In this document: in pieces, positions 9,509-18,602 of the stretch
How positions within the stretch are numbered: position 1 is the stretch's first letter
Layout: every line of letters begins with the position of its first letter
Assembly: GCA_942491385.1 (NCBI GenBank)
Contig: CALOAF010000002.1
Span: 124,001-188,000, forward strand
DNA length: 64,000 bases
Reading direction: 5' to 3'
Source: UBA6170 sp942491385
GTDB taxonomy: Bacteria; Chloroflexota; Anaerolineae; Anaerolineales; Anaerolineaceae
The notes under the pieces: model-generated
Told to the model about the DNA's origin: nothing
What the model saw: the letters and a program-made list of their open reading frames with translations, nothing else
Databases searched by the model: none
Translations under genes and position numbers: made by a program

Positions 9509-10996
9509 ATGTCTATTTCACTCACCAGAAGAATAAATACCAATCTGCCGTGGTTAGGGATTCTATTACTCATCATCTTATCAATCGCTTTTCTATTACC
9601 TGTTTTGCCAAATGACTTTTGGTGGTATTTGAGACTAGGGCAGGATATCATTCTCAATGGGAATGTTCCGATGGTTGATACATATAGCAGTACAGTGTAT
9701 GGCCAGGCTTTGACCTATCCAATGTGGTTAAGCGCAGTTTTAATGAATATTATTTATCAAATTGGTGGATTGACTTCCACCGTGTTTGCGCGTGGTCTAT
9801 TGATTGCTAGTTTTTATGTGTTCTTGTGGATCATGTGTGTTCGAAAAGGTGCAGCGGGTTGGCTGGTGACACTATTAACCTTGATATGTGCGTTAATCGG
9901 AGCCAACAACTGGGCTATTCGTCCTCAGATTTTTGTCTATCCATTATTTGGTTCTGTGCTTTTATTGTTAATGTTCCCAAGTGTTCTTATCAATAAGCCT
10001 CCCATAGAAAACCCACTGAAACGCAGGCAAATATTTCTGACTGACCTGGGATTTTCAAAGAATTATTATTGGTTGATCCCTATTGCTTTGCTTTGGGCGA
10101 ATTTACATGGTTCGGTCATTATTCTCTTTTTTCTGGTCGGTCCTTATTTTCTTTTCTATCAAAGAAGGAAGAAATTCCTCCTCATTCTAATTCTTGCCTT
10201 CCTGGCAACATTTATTAATCCACGAGGTCCCTTATTGTGGATGGACACCCTACAATTAATCCAAGCGACTGGGAATCAATTTAGCCAGGAGTGGAAACCT
10301 CCGGTCAACACTGGCTGGCAAATGAACCTGTTTTTTTTATGGTTATTGGCATTCATTCCCCTGGTTAGCCTTTCGCCCAACAAACTGAAAACGCATGAAT
10401 GGGTTTGGTTGATCGGATTTGGATGGATGGCTCTTTCCGGGGTTCGATATGTGATCTGGTTTCTGGCAATCTTGCTAATTTATTCTGTCTGGTTAATCCA
10501 AGGCTTAGTGAAAAGAAAAATGGATTCATCTAAATTCGAATTTGCCACCATCAATACCATATTTTTACTATTACTCACTCTTTTGCCACTCGCTCTCCTA
10601 CCAGGAATTCGCGAAAACTGGTGGCAACAATCTCCCACTGTTGTGTCAAATAACACACCCATTCAGGCAACTGCCTGGCTCAAACAGCAAACTGATTTAC
10701 CAAATCCAATTTTCAACGATTATGTTTATGGAAGTTATTTAATCCATGCCATACATGAACGACCAGTTTGGATCGATACAAGATTTTATCCTTTCCCAGA
10801 AGAGCTTTGGGAAGAGTATCTATCCATCTCCAACGCCGAACCGGGCTGGGAAGAAAAACTGGTTCAAAACCAAATTGGGACATTAATATTAGACAATTCT
10901 ACACAAGAAAATCTGGTCAAGGAGTTAAATAATTCATCTCAATATTGTGAAGTATATCGAGATGATATTTCATCGATATTTTCAATATGCCAATAA
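9509..10996 (+). CDS. Polytopic membrane protein resembling PMT/ArnT-type glycosyltransferases
   Basis: This 495-aa protein has about ten membrane helices and a ~110-residue soluble C-terminal part. The first outer loop carries 'NDFWWYLRLGQDI... VPMVDTYSSTVYGQALTYPMWLS' (residues ~34-75). This matches the D-x-W-W-H-L-R-x-G ... D-x-(F/Y)-S pattern of a widespread GT-C-like membrane family, though the usual HEWL is replaced by YPMW. Such proteins transfer sugars from polyprenyl-phosphate donors or are uncharacterised. I would not assign a substrate. The frameshifted oxidoreductase gene follows 18 bp downstream. Confidence 0.65.
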   Translation: MSISLTRRINTNLPWLGILLLIILSIAFLLPVLPNDFWWYLRLGQDIILNGNVPMVDTYSSTVYGQALTYPMWLSAVLMNIIYQIGGLTSTVFARGLLIASFYVFLWIMCVRKGAAGWLVTLLTLICALIGANNWAIRPQIFVYPLFGSVLLLLMFPSVLINKPPIENPLKRRQIFLTDLGFSKNYYWLIPIALLWANLHGSVIILFFLVGPYFLFYQRRKKFLLILILAFLATFINPRGPLLWMDTLQLIQATGNQFSQEWKPPVNTGWQMNLFFLWLLAFIPLVSLSPNKLKTHEWVWLIGFGWMALSGVRYVIWFLAILLIYSVWLIQGLVKRKMDSSKFEFATINTIFLLLLTLLPLALLPGIRENWWQQSPTVVSNNTPIQATAWLKQQTDLPNPIFNDYVYGSYLIHAIHERPVWIDTRFYPFPEELWEEYLSISNAEPGWEEKLVQNQIGTLILDNSTQENLVKELNNSSQYCEVYRDDISSIFSICQ

Positions 10997-11014
10997 TTTT
11001 TTTCTTAATCAACA

Positions 11015-12180
11015 ATGAATAATAATATTTACGACATAATTGTTATCGGTGGAGGATTCGCCGGCTGTGCATTGACTTACCAATTCGCAAGTGCAAAACA
11101 AAAAACTTTGCTTTTGGAAGGTGGTCATATTTGTAGCGGCACCTCAGCAGCTTGTGCGGGTCGTGCTCAAATTTTTGATAGTGAGACACCTGATTATTTG
11201 AACATCGTTAAGCAAGGATACTCCAAGTTACTCCTACTGGGAGACGAATTAGGAGTAGATCTGGAATGGGAGTCACCCGGACATATCACGCTGTATTCTT
11301 CGCAAAAACAACTGTCTGCTCAATTAGAAAAAATCTCCTGGTTAAATAATTTAGGATTTTATGCAGAATTTTTGGATGTTCACCAACTAAATAAAATAGA
11401 ACCTTATTTAAATATTAAGCATTGTGTCGGCGCAATAATTGCTGAAGAAGGTCATCTTAATCCGTTTAAATTCTGTTGGGGATACCTACATGCAGCACAG
11501 AAAAATTGCGCTCAAGTTAAGCATCATACCGATGTAACCAATCTCGTCATTAATAAAAATAATATAACTGAAGTAATTACCAGAAAAGAAAGCTATTTCG
11601 GGAAAGTAATTATTCTGGCATTAGGAGCCTGGACTGCGAAATTTCTATCCAAGATGAATATAAGATTACCAATTTCATTCACCAAAGCAGAAGCAATGGT
11701 CAGTGAGCCTTTGCCAAAAACGTTTTCCCACCATATTGGTACGAGTGGATTTTACGAATCTGTTCATGGTGAAAACAAAAGTGTAACTTTAGGATTAGGT
11801 CAACATAAAAATGGCTGTTTGGTGATTTCGAATGCCATTCAACCGATGAAAGAAATCGATCGTACCAGCAGCGCGTGGGGAATGCCGGCTATCAACCAAC
11901 AAATGATGAATTTCTTTCCAAATCTGAACAAGATTCGTATAGTACGCACCTGGTCGGCACCGAGCCTTTTTCAGAAGATTATCAACCCATTGTAGGCTGG
12001 TTACCTCAATTTGATAACCTTTACATTGCGTCTGCTTTTCATTTAGCAATACCTACCATTCCACTCTTTTCGGAAAAGATTGCTAATCAAATTTTGGAAC
12101 AAAACTTAGTCAGTTCAACAGAATTTCTTCAACCTTTTTCTCCTACAAGATTTTTTAGAGATAAAGTATTACTTGAATAA
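11015..12180 (+). pseudogene. FAD-dependent amino acid/amine oxidoreductase (DadA/HcnC-like), frameshifted
   Basis: The N-terminal Rossmann motif 'VIGGGFAGCAL' (residues ~10-20) and the downstream block 'RTWSAP' identify the D-amino acid/sarcosine/glycine oxidase family. The same family is encoded by the intact gene at 15973. The first frame stops at 11993-11995 (326 aa). Adding one T to the TTTTT run at 11967-11971 joins it to the next frame ('FSEDYQPIVGW...'), which restores the missing C-terminal FAD-binding end and gives 388 residues, the normal family length. It is therefore one gene with a single-base deletion. That could be a real lesion, a sequencing error, or a -1 slip at the T-run. 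No strong ribosome site is seen. Confidence 0.82.
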
Positions 12181-12210
12181 AAATAAAGCATTGCTTGACA
12201 TAATTTTAGT

Positions 12211-12239
12211 TTGACTTATTTTTAGCTGTATGCTTTAAT
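12211..12239 (+). promoter_or_regulatory. Predicted promoter of the C1/amine-oxidation operon
   Basis: TTGACT (12211-12216), a 17-bp spacer and TTTAAT (12234-12239). The block TATGCTTTAAT around the -10 box is identical to that of the convergent transporter operon promoter. The implied start of transcription (~12246) leaves no leader for a TTG at 12255 and so favours the ATG at 12318. Confidence 0.65.
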
Positions 12240-12243
12240 ACTC

Positions 12244-12261
12244 ATGTCACTCAATTGACAT
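12244..12261. promoter_or_regulatory. Possible operator: inverted repeat ATGTCA-N6-TGACAT
   Basis: A perfect 6-bp inverted repeat with a 6-bp spacer covers the predicted transcription start of the downstream operon. The position fits a repressor site. No partner site was found, so this is tentative. Confidence 0.35.
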
Positions 12262-12317
12262 TTTTCAAGAAAACAAACGATCACGAATTCAATTCCACAT
12301 TAGAAAGCAAACATAAG

Positions 12318-13265
12318 ATGAAATTGGGTATCAACATAATTCCTGTAATGCCAATATCCGAGATCATTGCGATCATTAAAGCAGCCGAAACAATCGGGTA
12401 TGAATATTGTTTGTTAGCTGATGAAGGCATGACACCAGATGTTTGGGTCACACTCGGGCTGGCGGCTCGCGAAACCAGCAAAATTATACTTGGACCAGTC
12501 ACGAATGGATACACCCGTCACCCGGCAGTGACAGCCATTGCCTCTGCCACGCTGAACCAGATCAGTGCTGGGCGCGGAGTACTTGTTTTTGTTGCAGGTG
12601 GTTCCATTGTCATGGATACTTTCATGATCCAGCGTGAAAAACCTTTGTCTGTTGTCCGGGAAAGCATTGAGATATGCCGAAAATTATGGTCAGGAAAACC
12701 CATCTACTATGAAGGTGAAACCTTATCCCTGAATAATGCTCAAATGGGAATTCCTCCACAAAACATACCCATTTGGATTGCTGCCAGAGGGACACAAATG
12801 CTTAAAATGGCAGGTCGCTGTGCTGACGGCGTTCTATTGATGATGAAATCGGATATCGGCCCTGCCGTTGAATTGATCAGTAAATATGAGAATCGCCCTT
12901 TAAGAATATATATGGACCGCATCGCCTATACTGAGCAGATGATTGAGGATGCTACACATCTATTCCCTTACGTATTAAAAGATACTCCCGAAAGACAATT
13001 AACTGGTTTTCTGAATAACGATGAAATTAAACAAATCAAACAGGCATTAGAAGCTGGCGGCACTGAAACGGTATCCAAAATAATAACTCAGGACATGATC
13101 AAACGCTACAAAATTGCAGGCACTCCACAAGAATGCAAACAAACCATCAATCAACTTAAGGATGTTCATCAGTTGGATATGTTTGTTTTGAATATCACCT
13201 CTGGTGGCTTAGAAAAAAACCTTCAAATGTTATCCGATATTTCTTCAATTGTTAAAACTCAATAA
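12318..13265 (+). CDS. LLM-class flavin/F420-dependent oxidoreductase, methylene-H4MPT reductase (Mer)-like
   Basis: A 315-aa bacterial-luciferase-like TIM barrel. The segment 'GPVTNGYTRHPAVTA' (residues ~59-73) followed by 'TLNQISAGRGVLVFVAGGS' closely follows the conserved core of 5,10-methylenetetrahydromethanopterin reductases. 'GVLLMMKSD' and a C-terminal 'IAGTPQEC' also fit the LLM family. Mer uses F420H2 to reduce methylene-H4MPT; related bacterial proteins can use flavin and other pterins. It is first in an operon with a pterin methyltransferase and, opposite, an Mch homologue, which supports a one-carbon role. The start at 12318 is preferred over an in-frame TTG at 12255 because of the promoter position. 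Confidence 0.75.
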   Translation: MKLGINIIPVMPISEIIAIIKAAETIGYEYCLLADEGMTPDVWVTLGLAARETSKIILGPVTNGYTRHPAVTAIASATLNQISAGRGVLVFVAGGSIVMDTFMIQREKPLSVVRESIEICRKLWSGKPIYYEGETLSLNNAQMGIPPQNIPIWIAARGTQMLKMAGRCADGVLLMMKSDIGPAVELISKYENRPLRIYMDRIAYTEQMIEDATHLFPYVLKDTPERQLTGFLNNDEIKQIKQALEAGGTETVSKIITQDMIKRYKIAGTPQECKQTINQLKDVHQLDMFVLNITSGGLEKNLQMLSDISSIVKTQ

Positions 13266-13349
13266 AAGATTATTTCTTCACACAATGAAAAAAATCACAT
13301 AATAATTTAATCATTATCATTTTATAAAATCTCAAATACAGGAAAACAC

Positions 13350-14216
13350 ATGACTCAACTAACCTCCACCAATGGCACCCTTACTTTTGGAAAGGGATAT
13401 CCCACCATGCTGATCAACGATCAGTTACACGTGATTAACAAACCAGATAGCATAATAAACCCAATAAAAGAGGGAAAAATAGATTATTTTCTCGAGCTGG
13501 CACGCTGGGGTAAAGCAATTGGAACGGATATGACATCCATTCTAATCACTCATCCGGAAATTGACGAAGTAGATATTTTGCCAAAGCTAGCCAAAGCCAT
13601 CCTCCTGGAAACAGGGTTGCCAGTCGGCTTGGATACCAGAAATGCAGAGGCGATTGAAGCAGCCTTATCAGAAATTGCGCCTTATAAATCAATCATTTGG
13701 ACTGTGACTGCTGAAGATCCGGTAATGGAATCGCTTTTACCCATTGCAAAAAAATATCACGCCGTGGTAGCTGGTATGCCCATGGGGTTATCCGGATCAG
13801 GTGTTCCTATGACAGTGACTGATCGAATAGCAGCAGCCAACAAAATCATTGAATCCTGCCTGGCATTTGGAATTCCAAAAGAAGATATTGTGATTGACGC
13901 TATTTGCATGCCAGCCGCTCTATTACAGAAAGATTCATATCAAGTCACATTAGAAACGATCAACTCTCTTTATGCAATGGGTGTAACTACTCAACTAGGG
14001 GTTGGAAATGCCAGCAGCAATATGCCAAACCGGGAAGCAATTGATCTCACCTATTTAATAGGAGCATTATCCTGGGGACTTGACTGCGCCATGATTAATC
14101 CTGGAATCAATGGTCTAATCTCATATGTGCGGGCAATGGATCTATTAACCGAAAGAGATCCGGATAGCAAAAGATATCTAAAATATTATCGATTAAGCAA
14201 GTCCAATCGAAAATAA
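13350..14216 (+). CDS. Pterin-binding methyltransferase-like protein (DHPS/AcsE fold)
   Basis: A 288-aa TIM barrel of the pterin-binding family. The late motif 'LGVGNASSNMPNR' (about residues 216-228) corresponds to the G-(L/V)-S/G-N-x-S-x-x-x-x-N-R motif of methyltetrahydrofolate:corrinoid methyltransferases such as AcsE. 'GLDTRNAEAIEAAL' (about 90-103) corresponds to their 'CLDSTNFKAIEAGL'. It lacks the dihydropteroate synthase signature. The expected role is moving a methyl group to or from a tetrahydropterin. No corrinoid protein is encoded nearby, so the acceptor is unclear. AGGA precedes the start. It follows the Mer-like gene by 84 bp. Confidence 0.7.
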   Translation: MTQLTSTNGTLTFGKGYPTMLINDQLHVINKPDSIINPIKEGKIDYFLELARWGKAIGTDMTSILITHPEIDEVDILPKLAKAILLETGLPVGLDTRNAEAIEAALSEIAPYKSIIWTVTAEDPVMESLLPIAKKYHAVVAGMPMGLSGSGVPMTVTDRIAAANKIIESCLAFGIPKEDIVIDAICMPAALLQKDSYQVTLETINSLYAMGVTTQLGVGNASSNMPNREAIDLTYLIGALSWGLDCAMINPGINGLISYVRAMDLLTERDPDSKRYLKYYRLSKSNRK

Positions 14217-14249
14217 TAATTATTAGTTTCAAAAATTAACGAGGTAACA

Positions 14250-14555
14250 ATGCGAATCAAAGAGGATGGAGCGAAAGGTATGGTGATTAATCGAGGCAAG
14301 CAAGTGCAAATAACGATTAATGACAAACCAGTATTTGCCTATGAAGGAGAATTGGTATCTACCGCTTTGACAGCTGAAGGAATTCAGATATTTCATCGAA
14401 AACACAAGACCGGGAAACCTTCTGGTATTTATTGTGGCATGGGTATTTGTTATGAATGTCTGGTAACGATTAATGGCGTTCCCAATACGCGTGCCTGTCA
14501 GACTACCATCGAAAATGGCATGATCATTCTCACAGACGATGAGGAGCAATTATGA
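14250..14555 (+). CDS. [2Fe-2S] ferredoxin-like subunit of an amine/imino acid dehydrogenase (HcnA/OoxX-like)
   Basis: A 101-aa protein with Cys62, Cys67, Cys70 and Cys83 in the plant-ferredoxin pattern C-x4-C-x2-C-x12-C. This size and motif match the small subunit of three-part dehydrogenases such as HcnABC (hydrogen cyanide synthase), opine oxidases and hydroxyproline dehydrogenases. Its stop overlaps the start of the next subunit by four bases (ATGA), so translation is coupled. It would pass electrons from the FAD subunits. Confidence 0.82.
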   Translation: MRIKEDGAKGMVINRGKQVQITINDKPVFAYEGELVSTALTAEGIQIFHRKHKTGKPSGIYCGMGICYECLVTINGVPNTRACQTTIENGMIILTDDEEQL

Positions 14556-15976
14556 CTGACCAGACTGAGTTGATCGTCATTGGAGCAGGCCCTGGTGGTA
14601 TGCAGGCGGCAATAACTGCTGCTAATTGTGGTATGCAAGTCACTTTGATCGATAGTAACCCCCACCCAGGTGGGCAATATTATAAACAAACCCCAGAACA
14701 ATTCTCGATGACAGACAGAAGTAATCATCAAAGCGAAGCAAAATCATTCATTAAGAACTTAAATAATCCCTTAATAAGAATTTTATCAAAAACACTGGTT
14801 TGGGGAATATTTCATAATCCCAAAACGAACCTGTGGCAAACCACGTTGCATGGAGAAAACTGCCCTTCACGATTAGAAGCTCCAACGATTATTATCGCTT
14901 CAGGGGCTTATGACCGATCCATTCCATTTCCTGGTTGGGATCTACCAGGAGTTATCACCGCTGGAGCAGCTCAAGTGATGGTCAAATCACAAGGGATCTT
15001 ACCAGGGAAACAAGTAATCGTCTCGGGAACAGGCCCTTTGCAATTAGCAGCTGCAGCCAATCTCGTTGATGCAGGTGCCAAGGTGGTGGAAATTCTGGAG
15101 TGTAATCAAAAACTCGTCCAGAAAGGATTTTCGCATCTACCCTCTGTGTGGGGACAATGGAAAAGAGTGCAGGAAGGTGTTGAATATGCTGGTTCGTTAA
15201 TCAAAGGTAGAGTCCCATACCGAATTGGATATTGCGTGATCGGTGTCAATGGGGATGGCAGAGTTGAAGAAGCGGCCATTGCCAAATTGGATGCAAATGG
15301 ATACCCACAAAAAGATTCTTTACGGAAGATTGCTGTCGATACTGTTGTCGTGGGTTATGGTTTAACGCCTAGTACAGAGTTTTTTCGTTTATTAAATGTC
15401 GAAATGACTTATTTAGATACGATTGGAGTCTTCATTCCGAAAAGAAATGAGTTTTACCAGACGAGTATTCCAGGTATATACGCGATCGGTGATTGCGCAG
15501 GGATTGGCGGAGCAGGTTTAGCCATCATTGAAGGGAAGATAGCTGCATCCCACATTGCTTTTCAATCAGGACACGCAAACAACAGTGATTTCGAATCAAT
15601 TCTTAAGCAGATGAAAAAACGCTTGAAGCATGAACAAAAATTTGCCCACATGTTGGAAAACGTTTTCGCTTTACCAGAAGGTTTGTTTTCTCTTGCTAAG
15701 CCGGATACCATTATTTGTCGATGTGAACAAATATCCTTAGCAGAGGTAAAAGAAGCTGCATCATTTGGCGCGCAAAGCATCACAGACATTAAAAATATTA
15801 CCCGTAGTGGTATGGGAAATTGCCAGGGGCGTACATGTGGCTCCCTTCTCACCCAAATTTTGGCGCGAGAAACACATTGTTCGCCTTCAAACGGCCATTA
15901 TTTACAGGTGCGACCTCCAATTCACCCAATCCAAGTAAACATCATTGAAGAAAACACTAGCGAGGTATTACCATGA
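14552..15976 (+). CDS. FAD/NAD(P)-binding subunit with BFD-type [2Fe-2S] domain (HcnB/OoxA-like)
   Basis: This 474-aa protein has an N-terminal GxGxxG site in 'VIGAGPGGMQAA' (residues ~9-20), a central second Rossmann region, and 'GIYAIGDCAGIGGAGLAIIEGKIAA' in short form near residue 310 as the flavoprotein ATG-like motif. The C-terminal BFD-like domain has Cys389, Cys391, Cys424 and Cys429 (C-x-C-x32-C-x4-C). This is the middle subunit of Hcn/Oox-type dehydrogenases. A GAGGAG ribosome site lies inside the preceding gene, and both ends overlap their neighbours by four bases. The complex probably sits at the membrane and feeds electrons to a quinone or carrier. Confidence 0.85.
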   Translation: MTDQTELIVIGAGPGGMQAAITAANCGMQVTLIDSNPHPGGQYYKQTPEQFSMTDRSNHQSEAKSFIKNLNNPLIRILSKTLVWGIFHNPKTNLWQTTLHGENCPSRLEAPTIIIASGAYDRSIPFPGWDLPGVITAGAAQVMVKSQGILPGKQVIVSGTGPLQLAAAANLVDAGAKVVEILECNQKLVQKGFSHLPSVWGQWKRVQEGVEYAGSLIKGRVPYRIGYCVIGVNGDGRVEEAAIAKLDANGYPQKDSLRKIAVDTVVVGYGLTPSTEFFRLLNVEMTYLDTIGVFIPKRNEFYQTSIPGIYAIGDCAGIGGAGLAIIEGKIAASHIAFQSGHANNSDFESILKQMKKRLKHEQKFAHMLENVFALPEGLFSLAKPDTIICRCEQISLAEVKEAASFGAQSITDIKNITRSGMGNCQGRTCGSLLTQILARETHCSPSNGHYLQVRPPIHPIQVNIIEENTSEVLP

Positions 15977-17172
15977 AGACAAAAAACACATTTGATGTCA
16001 TCATTGTTGGTGCCGGCGTGATCGGGTGTTCGATTGCTTACCACTTAACCAAAGCTGGGTTCAAAGTAGCCTTAATAGAACAAAAACACGTTGGAGCTGG
16101 TGCCTCTGGGGCAAATTTTGGCATGGTTCAATCAAACGATGTGGAAATCCAACACAGCATTCCTATGGTTTTAAAAGGCTATGCCAGATTTAATGATTTA
16201 GAAGAAGAATTGGGAATGAATATTGGATTTCGAAGAATCGCATCCCTGAGATTATTAAGCTCCGAAACCCAGTGGTCAAATTCTAAAGAACGTGCCCAGA
16301 TCTTACCTGGAGCGGGAATTCCCTACGAATACGTCCCACCAGAGAAAGTGGCAGATATTGAACCAGCTGTTAATCCTGCGGGGCTTTATGGGGCAACCTA
16401 TGCATCTTATCAAGGCCAGGCAAATCCGTTTCTGTTAATGTGGGCCTTTTTGAGAAAGGCGAATCAGCAAGGGCTTTCATTATTAACCCATCATGAGGTG
16501 ATTAACTTCATCGTACAAAGTGGTCGAGTTTTAGGGGTTGAGACGACAAAAGGCACTTTTTATGCAGACAAGATTGTATTAGCAACCGCTGCCTGGACAC
16601 GAAAATTAGGGGCTATGCTGGGACAAAATTGGAATATTCACACATTCCGCGCTTCTGCTATGGTCACAGAAAGATTTTCGGATCTGAACATAAATTCGAT
16701 TGTGACCTCGGCTGATCACATAGAAGCCGAGATTAATGGACCAGAAGATGCTGAATTAACCGTCATGGCTTTATCGCAAACGCAAGAGGGTAATTTCCTG
16801 ATTGCTCAGGCTGACAGACCTGGTGAAGTTCTGGACGGAAGAATCAGTCACATTGCTCCCCAGGCAATGTCAACAATCACAACCCGCTTCTTTCCGGTTT
16901 TGAGAAATGCAAAGATCATCCGCACCTGGACAGCTCCAACGACCTATACAGATGATGGTATGCCACTCCTGGGACCGGTAAAAGAACTACCAGGATTAAT
17001 TCTGGCAGCTTCGTATCGATCAGCGGTTGTTCATTCCCCAATTGCTGGAGAAATTGTGACGCAATTGATTGATCAGGGATATTGTGACCTGATCGATATC
17101 AGTCCGTTTGCACCGGAAAGAATAATGAAAACAGCTGACACCGTGTATAAAGTTAAAACAACTAAATCATAA
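15973..17172 (+). CDS. FAD-dependent amino acid/amine dehydrogenase catalytic subunit (HcnC/OoxB/DadA-like)
   Basis: A 399-aa DAO-family protein. The FAD motif 'VGAGVIGCSIAYHL' is at residues ~11-24 and the C-terminal block 'RTWTAPTTYTDDGMPLLG' (about 316-333) lines the isoalloxazine site. The family oxidises glycine, sarcosine, D-amino acids, proline derivatives or opines to imines. With the two preceding genes it forms a heterotrimer of the HcnABC/OoxAB type. The pathway context (Mch, Mer-like protein, pterin methyltransferase) makes an N-methyl or glycine-like substrate attractive, but this is inference. The stop codon lies inside the terminator stem. Confidence 0.82.
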   Translation: MKTKNTFDVIIVGAGVIGCSIAYHLTKAGFKVALIEQKHVGAGASGANFGMVQSNDVEIQHSIPMVLKGYARFNDLEEELGMNIGFRRIASLRLLSSETQWSNSKERAQILPGAGIPYEYVPPEKVADIEPAVNPAGLYGATYASYQGQANPFLLMWAFLRKANQQGLSLLTHHEVINFIVQSGRVLGVETTKGTFYADKIVLATAAWTRKLGAMLGQNWNIHTFRASAMVTERFSDLNINSIVTSADHIEAEINGPEDAELTVMALSQTQEGNFLIAQADRPGEVLDGRISHIAPQAMSTITTRFFPVLRNAKIIRTWTAPTTYTDDGMPLLGPVKELPGLILAASYRSAVVHSPIAGEIVTQLIDQGYCDLIDISPFAPERIMKTADTVYKVKTTKS

Positions 17173-17199
17173 GCCATCAAGATAACTTATGATTTAGTT
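17160..17199. terminator. Shared hairpin terminator between convergent operons
   Basis: A perfect 14-bp inverted repeat (17160-17173 with 17186-17199) with a 12-base loop overlaps the stop codon of the plus-strand oxidoreductase and lies 12 bp from the stop of the minus-strand amidohydrolase. The flanks are T-rich only on the minus strand and A-rich on the plus strand, so termination is best supported for the minus-strand operon. Confidence 0.6.
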
Positions 17200-17210
17200 T
17201 AAAAAAGTTA

Positions 17211-18596
17211 TTATTTATTAGTGGTTGAATACCGGTAAAGTTCTTCTGCTTTTTGTTGGGCTCGAAATAAGACATCCTGTTCATTTACTTTGGTCATTTT
17301 TCCCTGATCGAATATGATTTCACCATCAACCATGACCATCGCTATGTTTTCACTATTACCAGAGTAGACCAGACTGGCAATTGGATCATAACAGGGTGTT
17401 GTGTTCGAACGCTGTAAATCAATGGTAATAATATCCGCTTTTTTACCTTCTACCAACGAGCCAACCTCGTCTGCCATATTAATACAGGCCGCACCCTGGT
17501 CGGTGGCCATCGAGAATATTTCCCTGGCAGATAACGCTGCTGAGTCGTGATTCTGAACTTTTTGTAATAATGCTCCCGTTTTCATCACTTCAAATAAATT
17601 TTGGCTATCGTTGCTAGCTGCCCCATCCGTACCAAGGCTGATAGGAATTCCATGCTTTGTCAGGTTAACAATTGGGGCAACGCCTGATCCCAGGATCATA
17701 TTCGCAAGCGGATTATACGAGATCCTGGTCTGATACTTCTTGAATAGTGCTAAATCATCTTCAGACACACGAATCGCATGCACACCCAGGAAATCAGTCT
17801 CCAGTATGCCAATATCCTCAAGTACTCTCATGGTTGTTTTTCCATATTTCTCGAGACTATGCTGGTCATCATCAATCGTTTCGAGAATATGCATAGTGAC
17901 AATCAGGTTGTTCTCCCGGGCATAAGTGGCGATTTCCTTTAATCCATGATCTGTCATTCCCCAAATCACACTCGGAGCTAACATAAAACTGATTCTTGGA
18001 TGTTGCGCATACATTGCTCTTGATCTGTCAACTTCTAATAAACTCTGGGCAGCAGGTGCGGCTGATGCCGGTCGTACTGAACTGCCAGGCAATCGATCTA
18101 CATCCGTCATCCCTCTGGCCAAAACACCACGAATACCGCAATCGTCAAATGCTTTTAGAACATAATCTGCATAATGTGGTTTCACATGCGCATACATGAA
18201 ATCAACCAACGTTGTCACACCTGAACGAATCGACTCCATGCATCCAACCATGGCGGCCAAATATATTGCTTCTTCATCCATATTCGGCATCAACAAACGG
18301 ACTGAATTGTTCATCCACTTGATAAAGGTCAAGTCCTTACCTAATCCACGCATGAAAGTTTGGAACAAGTGGCAGTGGGTATTGATAAATCCTGGCAATA
18401 ATAATTTTCCACCGGCATCCCAAACTTTTTCCGAAGAATAATTGGATTGGGCTTCCTGGTTGCCTTCAATCTTTAAAATTTTTCCATTATGAATGATGAC
18501 TGATGACAACTGAGTGTCAAAATCACCATTTTTTCCATTCAGAATCTTTGCATTCTTAATAATAAGATCTACTACTTTTATCATTTTCCTGTCCAT
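17211..18596 (-). CDS. Amidohydrolase-family deaminase (SsnA / 8-oxoguanine deaminase / TrzN type)
   Basis: A 461-aa metal-dependent hydrolase. The first metal ligands are His74 and His76 in 'INTHCHLFQT'. A third His in 'TMHILE', a fourth in 'GVHAIRV' and the Asp in 'LGTDGAASND' complete the site. This composition belongs to the cytosine/guanine/atrazine deaminase branch, which removes amino groups from ring carbons. The exact substrate is not readable. It is the last gene of the transporter-Mch operon, so it probably acts on the imported compound or its product. A second ATG four codons in (18584) has AGG just ahead of it and could be the true start. Confidence 0.78.
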   Translation of the reverse strand: MDRKMIKVVDLIIKNAKILNGKNGDFDTQLSSVIIHNGKILKIEGNQEAQSNYSSEKVWDAGGKLLLPGFINTHCHLFQTFMRGLGKDLTFIKWMNNSVRLLMPNMDEEAIYLAAMVGCMESIRSGVTTLVDFMYAHVKPHYADYVLKAFDDCGIRGVLARGMTDVDRLPGSSVRPASAAPAAQSLLEVDRSRAMYAQHPRISFMLAPSVIWGMTDHGLKEIATYARENNLIVTMHILETIDDDQHSLEKYGKTTMRVLEDIGILETDFLGVHAIRVSEDDLALFKKYQTRISYNPLANMILGSGVAPIVNLTKHGIPISLGTDGAASNDSQNLFEVMKTGALLQKVQNHDSAALSAREIFSMATDQGAACINMADEVGSLVEGKKADIITIDLQRSNTTPCYDPIASLVYSGNSENIAMVMVDGEIIFDQGKMTKVNEQDVLFRAQQKAEELYRYSTTNK

Positions 18597-18602
18597 AAAT
18601 AT

